DNA of 64,000 nucleotides, taken from the NCBI RefSeq assembly GCF_029626175.1, contig NZ_JARUBM010000002.1, positions 1,302,001 through 1,366,000 on the forward strand, read 5' to 3'. This document shows, piece by piece, positions 27,494 to 36,022 of the stretch; position 1 is the first letter of the stretch; each line of letters starts with the position of its first letter. Origin of the DNA: Micromonospora sp. WMMD1082 (GTDB lineage: Bacteria > Actinomycetota > Actinomycetes > Mycobacteriales > Micromonosporaceae). A program made the position numbers and the translations under genes. The notes beneath the pieces are model-generated. The model saw only the letters and a list, made by a program, of their open reading frames with translations. It made no database searches and was not told the origin of the DNA.

Positions 27494-28159
27494 TTAGGAG
27501 ACAGCCTCTGTGCCTGCGCCTGTGGCGACGGCTGCGATTGCGGCGTTGACGGCCCGGTCGTGCACGACACCCGACCTGACGATCTTCGCATGCGGTTCGG
27601 TGCAGTCGATGATGGTGAGGTGGTGGGCCAGCGGGCTGATGCCACCGTTGATGCAGTAGGCGACGTTGATGCCGGCCTCCGTCACAAACTGTTGCACCTC
27701 CTCGGCCGTGATCGCTGGCCCAGTTGTACTGCTCGGGTCTGAGCGGTTGGCGGTAGTCGCGGCGATGGGGACGGTGCACTGTTCGGCAAGCTGGCCGAGC
27801 AGCCCCGGGTCGAGGGTTACGAGAGCGTTAGGCACGCCGACTGGCTCGTGTCGCTGCGCGTGATCGAGGTCGCGCCAGCGAAGGAACATGGCGAGATCGC
27901 CAGGCCAGAAGGCCGCAGCAAGTCGGTGGGCGGCCGGCGTCATGACGAACAGGTCGTCAGCGGCGATGCGTGACGGGAGTACGTAGGCTAGCGACTTGGA
28001 CCGTGGTCTGCCCTTGCCTGCATAGATACGGTTGCAGGCCTCGCGGTCGCGGGCGTTGGCGCAGATCATGTACCAGCGGTGGGTCGGCACTACGACTAGT
28101 CCACCGGCCTCGATTGCTTGGACTGCGAGGTTAAGTTCGTCAGGAAAGATCAGTTTCAT
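27494..28159 (-). CDS. YrdC/Sua5-family carbamoyl-AMP/threonylcarbamoyl-AMP synthase-like protein
   Basis: A 221-aa YrdC-domain protein. N-terminal LAVQAIEAGGLVVVPTHRWY leads to the nucleotide-binding stretch RIYAGKGRPRSKSLAYVLPS (K-x-R...K pattern). FWPGDLAMFLRWRD, the ALVTLDPGLLGQLAEQCTVP segment and the conserved PIAATTANRSDPSSTTG motif follow. Housekeeping TsaC/Sua5 makes threonylcarbamoyl-AMP for tRNA t6A; divergent copies in biosynthetic clusters make carbamoyl adenylates to carbamoylate small molecules. It is the last gene of the minus-strand cluster, 124 bp after the PhyH gene, so a tailoring role is likely but inferred. Confidence 0.78.
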   Translation of the reverse strand: MKLIFPDELNLAVQAIEAGGLVVVPTHRWYMICANARDREACNRIYAGKGRPRSKSLAYVLPSRIAADDLFVMTPAAHRLAAAFWPGDLAMFLRWRDLDHAQRHEPVGVPNALVTLDPGLLGQLAEQCTVPIAATTANRSDPSSTTGPAITAEEVQQFVTEAGINVAYCINGGISPLAHHLTIIDCTEPHAKIVRSGVVHDRAVNAAIAAVATGAGTEAVS

Positions 28160-28283
28160 CGGCAGAATCCCTCAGCCCGCGGAGTCGTTATCGGCGGTAC
28201 ACGGCCGTTGTTGTCACGAATCGGGCTAGCAAGGCCCACCGCCAGCTATCGCCGCCAGCGCGGTTCACTGATATCGGGCTCGG

Positions 28284-29033
28284 CTACCGCGCGGGCGCGG
28301 TGAGTGGCGGGAAGTCCAGCCATGGATCACGCAGTGCGTCGAGCCTGCGGCTTGCATGGTGGACGTGGGAGACGCGGAAGTACGCCATGATCCGTGGTGT
28401 GGCGGTCAGGTTGCGGCCGACGGCGTGTGGGACCAGGTGGTGCATGAGCAGCACGTCGCCGGGCTTGCCGAGCAGTGTGGTGCCCTGTTCTACATCGATG
28501 TGTGGTGGTACTTGGGCGGTGATGCCTCGCGACCACTGCGTGCGGAACCAGTCGGCCATTCGGAGATGCCCGCCAGCGACGTAACGCAGGGCGCCGCCGC
28601 TCGGATCGCTGACGTCGGACAACACGACGCCGATCAGGAGCGAGAAGGTGCGCAGTTCGGCAGGGTCGAGGTGCGGGCACGCGACGCCGTCGACGTGCAT
28701 TGCCTTCTCGGGTTGCGCCCGGTCCAGTTCCCGTTCCGGGACGCGGATCTGAATCTGTGTGGTACCAACCGGTGCCAGGTCGCCTACGAGTTCGGCCGCG
28801 AGGCGGGCGACGCCGGAATGGGCGAACAACGCGAGCAGGTCAGGATGGTCGCCGAGCTGCGGTGCGAAGGTCCGCTGGGTGTATTCGACGAGCCGGTGTT
28901 GATCCATGTCGGTTCGGTACCAGTCGGTTACGAGCGCCGCCGCGCGGTCGACTAGGTGGGCCGGGACGAAGCCGCGTTTGATGACCAGTCCTTTCGTGCT
29001 GAAGGTGGACAGTTCGTCGGCGGTGAGGGGCAC
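28284..29033 (-). CDS. Phytanoyl-CoA dioxygenase (PhyH)-family oxygenase
   Basis: A 249-aa Fe(II)/2-oxoglutarate dioxygenase. The metal triad is visible: HVD in KAMHVDGVACP near residue 114 and the distal His in LLMHHLVPHAVGRN near residue 200; the 2-oxoglutarate-binding Arg follows in TPRIMAYFR. The start MPLTADELSTFSTKGLVIKR is typical of the family. Such enzymes hydroxylate, halogenate or epoxidise small molecules in bacterial clusters. It sits 26 bp downstream of the creatininase-family gene on the same strand. Confidence 0.88.
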   Translation of the reverse strand: MPLTADELSTFSTKGLVIKRGFVPAHLVDRAAALVTDWYRTDMDQHRLVEYTQRTFAPQLGDHPDLLALFAHSGVARLAAELVGDLAPVGTTQIQIRVPERELDRAQPEKAMHVDGVACPHLDPAELRTFSLLIGVVLSDVSDPSGGALRYVAGGHLRMADWFRTQWSRGITAQVPPHIDVEQGTTLLGKPGDVLLMHHLVPHAVGRNLTATPRIMAYFRVSHVHHASRRLDALRDPWLDFPPLTAPAR

Positions 29034-29059
29034 GGTCGTCTCCCATCAGGTTGACAGGC

Positions 29060-29818
29060 TTACAACTGTTGGAGGATCTGGTCGGAGGCGTCCAGCGCGC
29101 TGGTGATGATGTCCTCTCCGAGGTCGGCCGAGGCCAGCCGCGGATCCCCGCCCGTGATACCAAACGTTGCGATGCGAGCGTCGCCCGAGTTCCACGACCA
29201 GGTGGCGCCGCGGTCGAGGATGAGTCGCTGGATCTCATCGCCGTGCGCCAGGTTGACCGTGAACGTCTCCGGCAGGCGGTCCAGATACACAGCGTGGGGG
29301 GCGAGGGCCAGCATCATGCTGGTTTCCTTCATGCCAGCGTGGATCTCCGGCAGCGCCGATGTGACGCGGACGGCCGAGAGCGAGCTCGGGTGTACGGTGC
29401 AGACCCGCACCTGGTGAGTGGCTCGAAGTTCGTAGCCGACTGCATCGAGAATGCTGCGGTTGCCGCCGTGGCCGTTGACGATGAGGAGACGACGGGCTGG
29501 GGTGGCTCGTACGAGTTCGCCGACAATGGTGTCGAGCAGGGTGGTGAGGGCGCCAATTCGTAGCGAGATGGTGCCGGGCGACCAGGCATGTTCCAGGGAC
29601 AGGCCATACGGCAGCACAGGCAGCGCCCAGAGGTCGTATTGATCGCCGTATCGATCGATGAGGCGGTTGGTGAACTGCTCGGCGATGACGGTGTCGGTGT
29701 GCAGGGGAAGGTGCGGGCCGTGTTGTTCGTATGAGCCGATCGGTAGGCACAGGATCGATGTCTCGGTCAGCCGCGTGCAGATCTCAGGGGCTGGGAGTGA
29801 GCCAAACCAGCGGTTCAC
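29060..29818 (-). CDS. Creatininase-family amidohydrolase
   Basis: A 252-aa metal-dependent amidohydrolase. Characteristic motifs are IGSYEQHGPHLPLHTDTVIA (Glu, His and Asp metal ligands), SLEHAWSPGTISL, LIVNGHGGN and HAGMKETSMMLAL. Family members hydrolyse cyclic or linear amides, for example creatinine or formamidopyrimidine intermediates, and some act in cofactor or peptide maturation. Its ATG overlaps the methyltransferase stop (ATGA), so the two are coupled. Substrate is unknown; HAGMKE instead of the commoner HAGEIE is a small deviation. Confidence 0.88.
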   Translation of the reverse strand: MNRWFGSLPAPEICTRLTETSILCLPIGSYEQHGPHLPLHTDTVIAEQFTNRLIDRYGDQYDLWALPVLPYGLSLEHAWSPGTISLRIGALTTLLDTIVGELVRATPARRLLIVNGHGGNRSILDAVGYELRATHQVRVCTVHPSSLSAVRVTSALPEIHAGMKETSMMLALAPHAVYLDRLPETFTVNLAHGDEIQRLILDRGATWSWNSGDARIATFGITGGDPRLASADLGEDIITSALDASDQILQQL

Positions 29819-30606
29819 GCCCGTCCTCGCCGGCCGATTCGGATGAGGAACTCGTTGTCCTCGGGGAAGGTGTCGGTGTCGCTGAACCGGGTGAGGGTGA
29901 CACGGATGGTGTCGTCGAATTCGTCTAGCCGATCGCCGAACAGCTGCGGCGCGGCGAACGAGGTGGAGTGGAGGTACCCGAGGATGCTATCGGCGGTCCA
30001 GATCCGGGTAACCGGCACGACGCACTCCTCGACTTGATCAAACGGTGACTCGCGCATGATGTCGCTGTAGGGTCGGTTGTGGTGTTGGAACGTGCGTTCC
30101 CCGGCCCGGCGCTGCTCACCGAGAAAGTCCTGGATGACCGAGCGAACCGCGGCCTTCCAGTCGCTAGTGGCGGTCCAGAAGCTGCTGTCACCGAAGATCG
30201 CGACTGCGCCCTGTGGGCTGACCTGTGCGTCCAGCCGGGCCAGGACGGTGGCTTGGTCGAGCCAATGGAAGGCCCGGCAGATCGTCACGAGGTCGGCCTG
30301 CCAGCCCGCCGGCGGCGTGAACGCCTCCGCCGTGACCCCCGCCAACAACAAGTGGGTGCCGGTCGGCAGCTGCGGGCGTAGCGCGGCTTCGGCAGCGGCG
30401 AGCATGTCGGCGTCGTTGTCGATGGCGATGATGTCGTCGAACCGGCCAAGCAGCGCCTCCACAACGAGACCAGTGCCGGTACCCACGTCGAGTAACCGCC
30501 GCGGCGTACCGGTGAGGGCTGTGGCGTCCAGGACTTCGGCCACGGTCGGTGGGATGCCGGGCCGGTACTGCCTGTAGAAGCCGACGGCTCCGCGGAACAC
30601 ACTCAT
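29815..30606 (-). CDS. Class I SAM-dependent methyltransferase
   Basis: A 263-aa methyltransferase. SAM motif I is RLLDVGTGTGLVVEALLG; acidic motif II is IIAIDNDADML; motif IV region is LVTICRAFHWLDQATVL. I chose ATG 30606 over the in-frame ATG at 30618 because GGAGG lies just upstream and the ATG overlaps the HAD gene's stop as ATGA. Family members methylate O, N or C atoms in secondary metabolism. The FHWLD motif is typical of small-molecule methyltransferases. It is coupled on both sides within the cluster. Confidence 0.88.
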   Translation of the reverse strand: MSVFRGAVGFYRQYRPGIPPTVAEVLDATALTGTPRRLLDVGTGTGLVVEALLGRFDDIIAIDNDADMLAAAEAALRPQLPTGTHLLLAGVTAEAFTPPAGWQADLVTICRAFHWLDQATVLARLDAQVSPQGAVAIFGDSSFWTATSDWKAAVRSVIQDFLGEQRRAGERTFQHHNRPYSDIMRESPFDQVEECVVPVTRIWTADSILGYLHSTSFAAPQLFGDRLDEFDDTIRVTLTRFSDTDTFPEDNEFLIRIGRRGRA

Positions 30607-31259
30607 GGTCGCCTCCATCGTGCGAGATCGGTAACGTGCTGGCTGGCGCCGATGAGATCAGCGGCCACGAGCACGCCAGTGTCGTTGAGCAGTTCGGGCT
30701 CAGGCACTGGTCGTCCATTCGACACCCATATTGCGGTCACGCCGGCGGTTCTGGCACCGATGATGTCGCAGTCCCAGTCGTCGCCGATGTGCACCATATG
30801 CGCCGGACTGCTCTGGCATGCGTCGGCCACGCAATGGAAGGCGGCGGGGTCAGGTTTGACGTAGCCAGTCAGGTAAGACGGAAAGTGCTTAGTTACCCAC
30901 GGCCGAAGCAAGGCGTGCATGTTGTCGGTGCCTGCATCGAGGCAGGTCACGTTGGATAACGTAACCAGGGTGGCGTGACGACTCACAGAGCGCACCGCCG
31001 CAACCACGCCTGACATGAGCCGCAACTGCGGAGGTTGGATACGGCTCGGGAAGGAGCTCGCCGGAAGTTGCAGCGCGTCGCAGACTTCGGCGATGACCGC
31101 AGCATCGATCGAAGGCCGCGTGTACAGCTGCTGGCGGATGACGCGGCGCGCGTCGTCCTGGCCGAGCGGCGACGCCGCCACCAACGTTGTTGCGACAGTG
31201 GGTCCCTCGATCTGGCACAGGGTTCCCCCAACGTCGACGCTGACCAGCAATCGTGTCAC
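30603..31259 (-). CDS. HAD-superfamily hydrolase
   Basis: A 218-aa HAD protein. Motif I is VDVGGTLCQ: the nucleophile Asp is present but the usual acid two residues later is Gly, as in several non-classical HAD hydrolases. Motif II is TLVTLSNVTCL, the Lys region is YLTGYVKPDPAAFH, and motif IV is MVHIGDDWDCDIIGARTAG. The typical phosphatase general acid is therefore missing, which suggests dehalogenase- or phosphonatase-like chemistry, or an altered phosphatase. It overlaps both neighbours (ATGA), so it belongs to the operon. Confidence 0.85.
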   Translation of the reverse strand: MTRLLVSVDVGGTLCQIEGPTVATTLVAASPLGQDDARRVIRQQLYTRPSIDAAVIAEVCDALQLPASSFPSRIQPPQLRLMSGVVAAVRSVSRHATLVTLSNVTCLDAGTDNMHALLRPWVTKHFPSYLTGYVKPDPAAFHCVADACQSSPAHMVHIGDDWDCDIIGARTAGVTAIWVSNGRPVPEPELLNDTGVLVAADLIGASQHVTDLARWRRP

Positions 31260-31699
31260 GCGGTGCCTTCCGCTGCTGGCAGGGCCGTGACGATCGCGTC
31301 GATCCTGGCTTGCCGGATCGCGGAGGTGCTCGCCTCGCCAAGAAACGTGAGCGCATAGCGGCGCTCCGCCTCGTCGAGGACGGCGAGGTCACGGCGCGCG
31401 ATAAGGACTGCGGCCATGAGGTCGTCGGGAATGGGGCGAGCGCGCCAACCGCGCGGTAGGTGCAGGATGCCGGCCCACGGCCCGGTGGGAGGCGTCTGCG
31501 ACGGATCGAGCAGGCGCAAGACCGTGACGTCATCGAAGGTCAGGATCTGCACCTGGACCGGCAGGGCGTCGTAGAGCTGGAGCTGGCCGGTCAGGAAGGT
31601 GTCGTGTCCTTCGAGTCGTTCGGACAGCACGAGAAAGGGTCCGCTCGAATCGGCCGCGACAGTGCCGTTAATGGGCAGGCGATGGTTGGTCTTGGTCAT
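31256..31699 (-). CDS. Cluster-associated hypothetical protein
   Basis: A 147-aa protein beginning MTKTNHRLPINGTVAADSSG at ATG 31699 with GAGGAG upstream. It has mixed strands and helices (FLVLSERLEGHDTFLTGQLQ, LPVQVQILTFDDVTVLRLLD, RRYALTFLGEASTSAIRQAR). I recognise no family. Its start overlaps the enolase-superfamily stop (TGATG) and its stop overlaps the HAD start, so expression is tightly coupled to the cluster and a dedicated role in the pathway is likely. Confidence 0.7.
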   Translation of the reverse strand: MTKTNHRLPINGTVAADSSGPFLVLSERLEGHDTFLTGQLQLYDALPVQVQILTFDDVTVLRLLDPSQTPPTGPWAGILHLPRGWRARPIPDDLMAAVLIARRDLAVLDEAERRYALTFLGEASTSAIRQARIDAIVTALPAAEGTA

Positions 31700-32739
31700 C
31701 AGCAGCTCCTCGGCGTGGCGCCTAGGCCCGGCGAGTTGGGGACGATGATCTCTCCGCGTGTGGGCAGCCAGGGCTGTGCATACCGCTGTTGTCGGATCGG
31801 CTCCCACTGCAGGCGGTACTCGACTGCGGCGACCGCATCTGGATACGAGGCGGCGAGGTGGACGGCCGGGACGAACGAGCGGCCGTGCGGGTAGACCGGC
31901 ACGCCGAGCCGTCGCGCCGTGGTCACCAGTTCGACCGCACGGGTGAGGCCGCCGCATGCAACCACGTCGAGGGTGAACGCCCGCAGCCTGACGTTGAGCA
32001 CGGCCTGCGCGTCAGCGTGGAGGAGCAGTCGCTCGCCGACCGCCAGCGGCGCTCTCATCGCCAGCACCCGGTAGATTCCAAGATCACATTCTGGTAGAGG
32101 ATCCTCCAACCAGCGCACTGATGCAGGGTCCAAGCGATCGAGGAACAGGCTGGTGAACGCCGGATCCCAGCTGAAGACGGCGTCGAATGCGGCTTCCTGC
32201 ACGAGCGTCGCCGCCACCGCCTTGACCGCCGCCGCGAGCCGGATGGCCTCCGTCGCGCGGTCTTCGGCAGCCGGGTTTCTGCGAAGTCCCCACTTGGTGA
32301 ACTGCCATCCGTCGCGGCTGACCCGCTCGACAGCTTCATTAGGGGCGCGACCGGCTACGTCCAGGCCCAACCATGAGGCGTAAAGCGGCACCCGCCGCTG
32401 GAGGGTCGCACCGAGCAGGTGAGCAACCGGCACCTGGACGAGGAGGCTATGGAGGTCCCACGCCGCACAATCCACAGCGCCGACGGCCCAGGACGCCACC
32501 GTGCCTGTATCTGCTCGAGTCGCTCGGCGCAGGGCTGCATGAAGGCCCCGGTGGTCGTCGACCGGCTTGCCGAGTGCCGTGTGCGCCAGGATCGCCTCCA
32601 CGTACCGTCCGATCTCGGCGGTCACTGGCCCATACCAGCCGGTCGTGCCGGCCGCACGGAGGGCGACGAACGTCGAGTCCTCGCCCTGCGCGGTTTCGGT
32701 GGCGACAACGCGAACCGCATCAATGCAGACTGGCATCAA
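31699..32739 (-). CDS. Enolase-superfamily (mandelate racemase/muconate lactonising-like) enzyme
   Basis: A 346-aa protein with the two-domain enolase fold. The N-terminal capping domain (IDAVRVVATETAQGEDSTFV) is followed by the barrel: catalytic-lysine region WQFTKWGLRRNP, metal ligands Asp in FSWDPAF, Glu in VRWLEDPLPE and Glu in LAVGERLLL, and the C-terminal VYPHGRSFVPAVHLAASYPD His region as in the acid-sugar dehydratase branch. Enolase-superfamily enzymes abstract an alpha proton next to a carboxylate (racemisation, dehydration or cycloisomerisation). Two start ATGs (32739, 32736) overlap the upstream stop. Substrate is unknown. Confidence 0.85.
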   Translation of the reverse strand: MMPVCIDAVRVVATETAQGEDSTFVALRAAGTTGWYGPVTAEIGRYVEAILAHTALGKPVDDHRGLHAALRRATRADTGTVASWAVGAVDCAAWDLHSLLVQVPVAHLLGATLQRRVPLYASWLGLDVAGRAPNEAVERVSRDGWQFTKWGLRRNPAAEDRATEAIRLAAAVKAVAATLVQEAAFDAVFSWDPAFTSLFLDRLDPASVRWLEDPLPECDLGIYRVLAMRAPLAVGERLLLHADAQAVLNVRLRAFTLDVVACGGLTRAVELVTTARRLGVPVYPHGRSFVPAVHLAASYPDAVAAVEYRLQWEPIRQQRYAQPWLPTRGEIIVPNSPGLGATPRSC

Positions 32740-34709
32740 TGCTCCCGCCTGGCCAGAAGTGCCCCGGCCGCGGAGGTGACTCCGGTGGCATCGAGCCCGG
32801 TGTACGCCGCGAGCCTGGCCTGTGGCATTGGGAAGGGAGGCTCTGTCCAGCCGACCACTGCGACGTCGCGGCGGAGACGCCCGCCGAGCAGGCCCCAGAT
32901 CGTGGCCGGGTGCCCGAGCGTCAGGATCAGGACGGCGGCGCCTGTCCCGACGTAATGATGCAGGTCCGAATCCACGAAAGCCGCCATGTCGTGGACGTTG
33001 ACCACGCGGACCTGACAGCCGTAACGGCTACGGATACCGACGACGGCCTCCGCGACGACGCCTGCGGCGAGGTCGCCTGCGCACACCACCGTGAGCTCCG
33101 GCTCGCCTGGATCGCTGAGGTGAGGCCACACCGCCAAACCACAGCGGCGCTCCTCCTCCACGGTCTCCCGAGGGTGCGTAGCGGTGGTGTGCTTGCCGGC
33201 GACGATGACGTTGACCCGTGCCGTTGATCGCAGCGCGTCGTCAAGCGCGAGAGCGACCCGGTCCGCGTCCGCCGGGGTGAACACGTGCACGGCCGGGTCG
33301 CTGATCCCCAACAGGGCAGTGATCAGTGAAGGGTCGCCGTGGCTGTACACGTTGTGCCAGCCGTAGGAGGTCAACAGCAGGTTGATGCTCGGCAGCGCGC
33401 GTCCGATGAGTCGCCGCTGCTTGAGCTGCCCCACCAGCGCGGTCAGCAGCAGCGGTGCGAACGCCTCGTACGAGACGAGCACGCCACGGCGGCCGCTCGC
33501 GGTCCACCCGGTCAGCCAGCCGACCAGCACCTCCTCGGCGAGCACCTCGTGCACCCACGATTCGCTCTGTAGTTCGCCAAGCCGGTTAGACCGCAGCTCG
33601 TCTGGACTGAAGACCTTAAAGTCACCCGACATGGCATGCGCCCGCAGCACCGCAGTCACCTCCGCTGCGAACCCCCGACCGGCAGGCGTCGCTGGTGGAG
33701 GCAATGGGGAGGCGGCCTGGAACGAATTGCCAATGTGGATTGTGTGCAGCGCGGACGCGAGCGCGCCCACCGGCCGCGCGTCGGTGTCGAACAGCTCACG
33801 CGGCTGGTAGGACGACAACCAGGCACGCAGTGCCGTCCGCTGGCATGGATCTCCGACCAGGTCCGTAAGCGGTGTCTTGTGCGCCCCAATAGGGCCTGAC
33901 CAGCCTTTCACACACCGCAGGAACACCACCCGATGCGCTCCCTGGGCGACCGCCTCGATGCCGTCCACGAGGGCGCGGTGGAACTCAACATGCTCGGCCA
34001 ACCCGCGACTTGCCCCGACCTGGACGACGACGGGCTGCCAGCCAAGACCTACGGCGTAGGCGCTCAGTTGCTTGTCGCTCATGGAACCCAGCAGCGACCG
34101 TGCGCCCATCCGGTGGCCGTTGAGGTGGACTACCGGCAGTACCCCGGCGTCGACCAGCGCCCGGTGGGCCAGCCAAGCCGCCGCAGTGGATGGCGTCTCG
34201 CATTCGCCGTCGCCGAGGATCGGCACGACGACCCGGTTCGGCGAGTCCAGCGCGAGGCCCTGGGCGAAGGCGAGCGCGCCGCCGAGCCACCCGCCCATGT
34301 AAGCACCAGCGGGCAACGCCGGATGGACTTCCGAACCCAACGTGTCACCGTTGGGAAACGCCTCCACCAGTGCCGCGAGCCCATTGACATCCTGGCCGTA
34401 CCGTCGGTCCGCTTGTTGTATATCGCCGGTCAGCCAGGCCAGCGCTCGTTGGACGACGCCGGCGTGACCAGCGCCGAGAACCGGCACGATCTGCACGCCG
34501 ACACCACGACCGGAAGCGAGGCAGGCATGCGCCAGAGCCCAAGCCGAGCCGGGTACCGTGCCCCAATGACCCGATGGGTGCGGCTTTACGTCGGACACGT
34601 CAAGGCGGTCGGCGGCGAGTGGATTCGATCGAAGGTGCAGCTGTGCGACTGACAGGTACGTGAGCGCCCGCCACAGCGCGTCGGCGCGTTGGGCGAGATC
34701 CATAGACAC
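32736..34709 (-). CDS. Phosphoketolase-like ThDP-dependent enzyme
   Basis: About 657 residues. The ThDP-fold signatures match phosphoketolases: HPSGHWGTVPGSAWALAHAC, VLGAGHAG, LGSEVHPALPAGAYMGGWLG, the metal/ThDP motif ILGDGECETPSTAAAW, VVHLNGHRMG, and in the second half GVLVSYEAFAPLLLTA and LTSYGWHNVYSHGDPS. Phosphoketolases split xylulose-5-P or fructose-6-P with phosphate to acetyl-P; this one is shorter than the usual 790 residues and GARSLLG replaces the common ANPTVLAR segment, so the sugar or acyl acceptor may differ. The start is GTG 34709 (GGGAG 7 bp upstream) or ATG 34703. It lies just behind the radical SAM-like gene. Confidence 0.85.
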   Translation of the reverse strand: MSMDLAQRADALWRALTYLSVAQLHLRSNPLAADRLDVSDVKPHPSGHWGTVPGSAWALAHACLASGRGVGVQIVPVLGAGHAGVVQRALAWLTGDIQQADRRYGQDVNGLAALVEAFPNGDTLGSEVHPALPAGAYMGGWLGGALAFAQGLALDSPNRVVVPILGDGECETPSTAAAWLAHRALVDAGVLPVVHLNGHRMGARSLLGSMSDKQLSAYAVGLGWQPVVVQVGASRGLAEHVEFHRALVDGIEAVAQGAHRVVFLRCVKGWSGPIGAHKTPLTDLVGDPCQRTALRAWLSSYQPRELFDTDARPVGALASALHTIHIGNSFQAASPLPPPATPAGRGFAAEVTAVLRAHAMSGDFKVFSPDELRSNRLGELQSESWVHEVLAEEVLVGWLTGWTASGRRGVLVSYEAFAPLLLTALVGQLKQRRLIGRALPSINLLLTSYGWHNVYSHGDPSLITALLGISDPAVHVFTPADADRVALALDDALRSTARVNVIVAGKHTTATHPRETVEEERRCGLAVWPHLSDPGEPELTVVCAGDLAAGVVAEAVVGIRSRYGCQVRVVNVHDMAAFVDSDLHHYVGTGAAVLILTLGHPATIWGLLGGRLRRDVAVVGWTEPPFPMPQARLAAYTGLDATGVTSAAGALLARREH

Positions 34710-34710
34710 G

Positions 34711-35796
34711 TCAGGCTCCCACCAGTCGCTCACCAGCGAAGGTGAAGTACCACAGCGGCCGGTAGCACTCCCAAGCCTGCGGCCGCAGCCCACGTCCGCC
34801 CAGCAGGTTTTCAATCGTTGCTCTGGCCTGCAGATAGAACTCCAGATGCTCGGCTCCCGACGTCCGCAAGCCTTCCATGATCGAGTTATGGGCCTGGTAC
34901 ACCTGGAAGTTGGGAAACTCGGTCACGTGCTCGCCGAGTGCTGCCACGCCGGCGCGCAACTCGGTGAGCGGGTCGAGACCCACGATGTAGGTGAACGACG
35001 TGCCGACTCCCGCGCGGCGTGCCCGATGGAGCAGGTCAGGCATCTCGGCGCGCCGGAGCTTAGCCTTGCTCGCCTTCAACAGAAGGTCACGCCGGGTGAA
35101 GCACTCAGCGGTCAACCGCAGAACAAACGGCGCAACGCGAGCAGAGAGATCGGCGAAGGCGGCGTCTGACTGGATGACCGACGTGAGGAAACCGATCCGA
35201 GCGCCGATGCCTTGCACACCGAGCACCGCCCGCAGGCCACGCAGGTGTGCAACGGCGGCATCTTCGCGTTCGAAGCAGCCCGTCGAGACAGTCACCTCAC
35301 GCAGCTCGCGCAAATCCCGACGCGGATGCTGCTCGACCATCGCTGCCAGCAACTCAGTGAGCATTCGCTCCTCAGACATTCGAGGATCGGCGGCAGCCTC
35401 TAGCGTGTTTGGGCAGAAGGCGCAGCCCACACAACGGCTCCGCGCGTTCGGGTTCAGCGTCGCAGCCCGCCCGTCGTCCCGGAAGTAGCCACCAACCGCC
35501 TCGTCAGCATCCATCCGCTGAACCGTGCCGACCAGGGACTCGCGGAGATAGAGATCTTGCCCTTGGAGCCGAAACGGCGACCCTACCGCGTTCAACGGCA
35601 CGATCACCATCCACGACACCTCTGGTGCGGAAGCAATACGGACGCTCATCCGCGCCCGGTGCTTACGCTGATCGGACGAGATCCCGTACAGGTTCAGCGC
35701 GATCAGTACCGCATCTTCGACCGGTACCTCATAACGCGCTGCTAACCGAGCTACTTCGTCCAAGTCCTGAGTGGCAGTGGAGGGCGCACCTGGCAT
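34711..35796 (-). CDS. Radical SAM-like enzyme with a CX2CX2C cluster motif
   Basis: A 361-aa protein, first gene of the operon. The presumed [4Fe-4S] motif is SRCVGCAFCPNTLE near residue 123: three cysteines spaced CX2CX2C rather than the canonical CX3CX2C. Barrel-like elements follow: REVTVSTGCF (a GGE-like loop position), GARIGFLTSVIQSD, APFVLRLTAECF, MPDLLHRARRAGVGTSFTYI, VGLDPLTELRAGVAALG and EFPNFQVYQAH, as in biotin-synthase or ThiH-like radical enzymes. This would create a substrate radical for C-C or C-X chemistry. The family link is from overall pattern and the atypical spacing makes it moderately uncertain. Confidence 0.72.
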   Translation of the reverse strand: MPGAPSTATQDLDEVARLAARYEVPVEDAVLIALNLYGISSDQRKHRARMSVRIASAPEVSWMVIVPLNAVGSPFRLQGQDLYLRESLVGTVQRMDADEAVGGYFRDDGRAATLNPNARSRCVGCAFCPNTLEAAADPRMSEERMLTELLAAMVEQHPRRDLRELREVTVSTGCFEREDAAVAHLRGLRAVLGVQGIGARIGFLTSVIQSDAAFADLSARVAPFVLRLTAECFTRRDLLLKASKAKLRRAEMPDLLHRARRAGVGTSFTYIVGLDPLTELRAGVAALGEHVTEFPNFQVYQAHNSIMEGLRTSGAEHLEFYLQARATIENLLGGRGLRPQAWECYRPLWYFTFAGERLVGA

Positions 35797-36022
35797 GCAA
35801 GCCTGCCTTCGAATCGTGGATCATCGGCGGCCCCGGCAACGGCCGGCGGCTCTGCAGGCCCCTGACGAGGCAGTGGGACCAGCAAGATCACTCGCACCTG
35901 TATAGGTTGGAACGAGGGATCTTCAGCATGATGCGTCGAGCACGGTAAACCGATCCCGGCATGCGTTCCATGGTCGGCCGCGTGACTCCACGGATAGCGT
36001 GGAGTTGCGGCGGCGCTGATCG

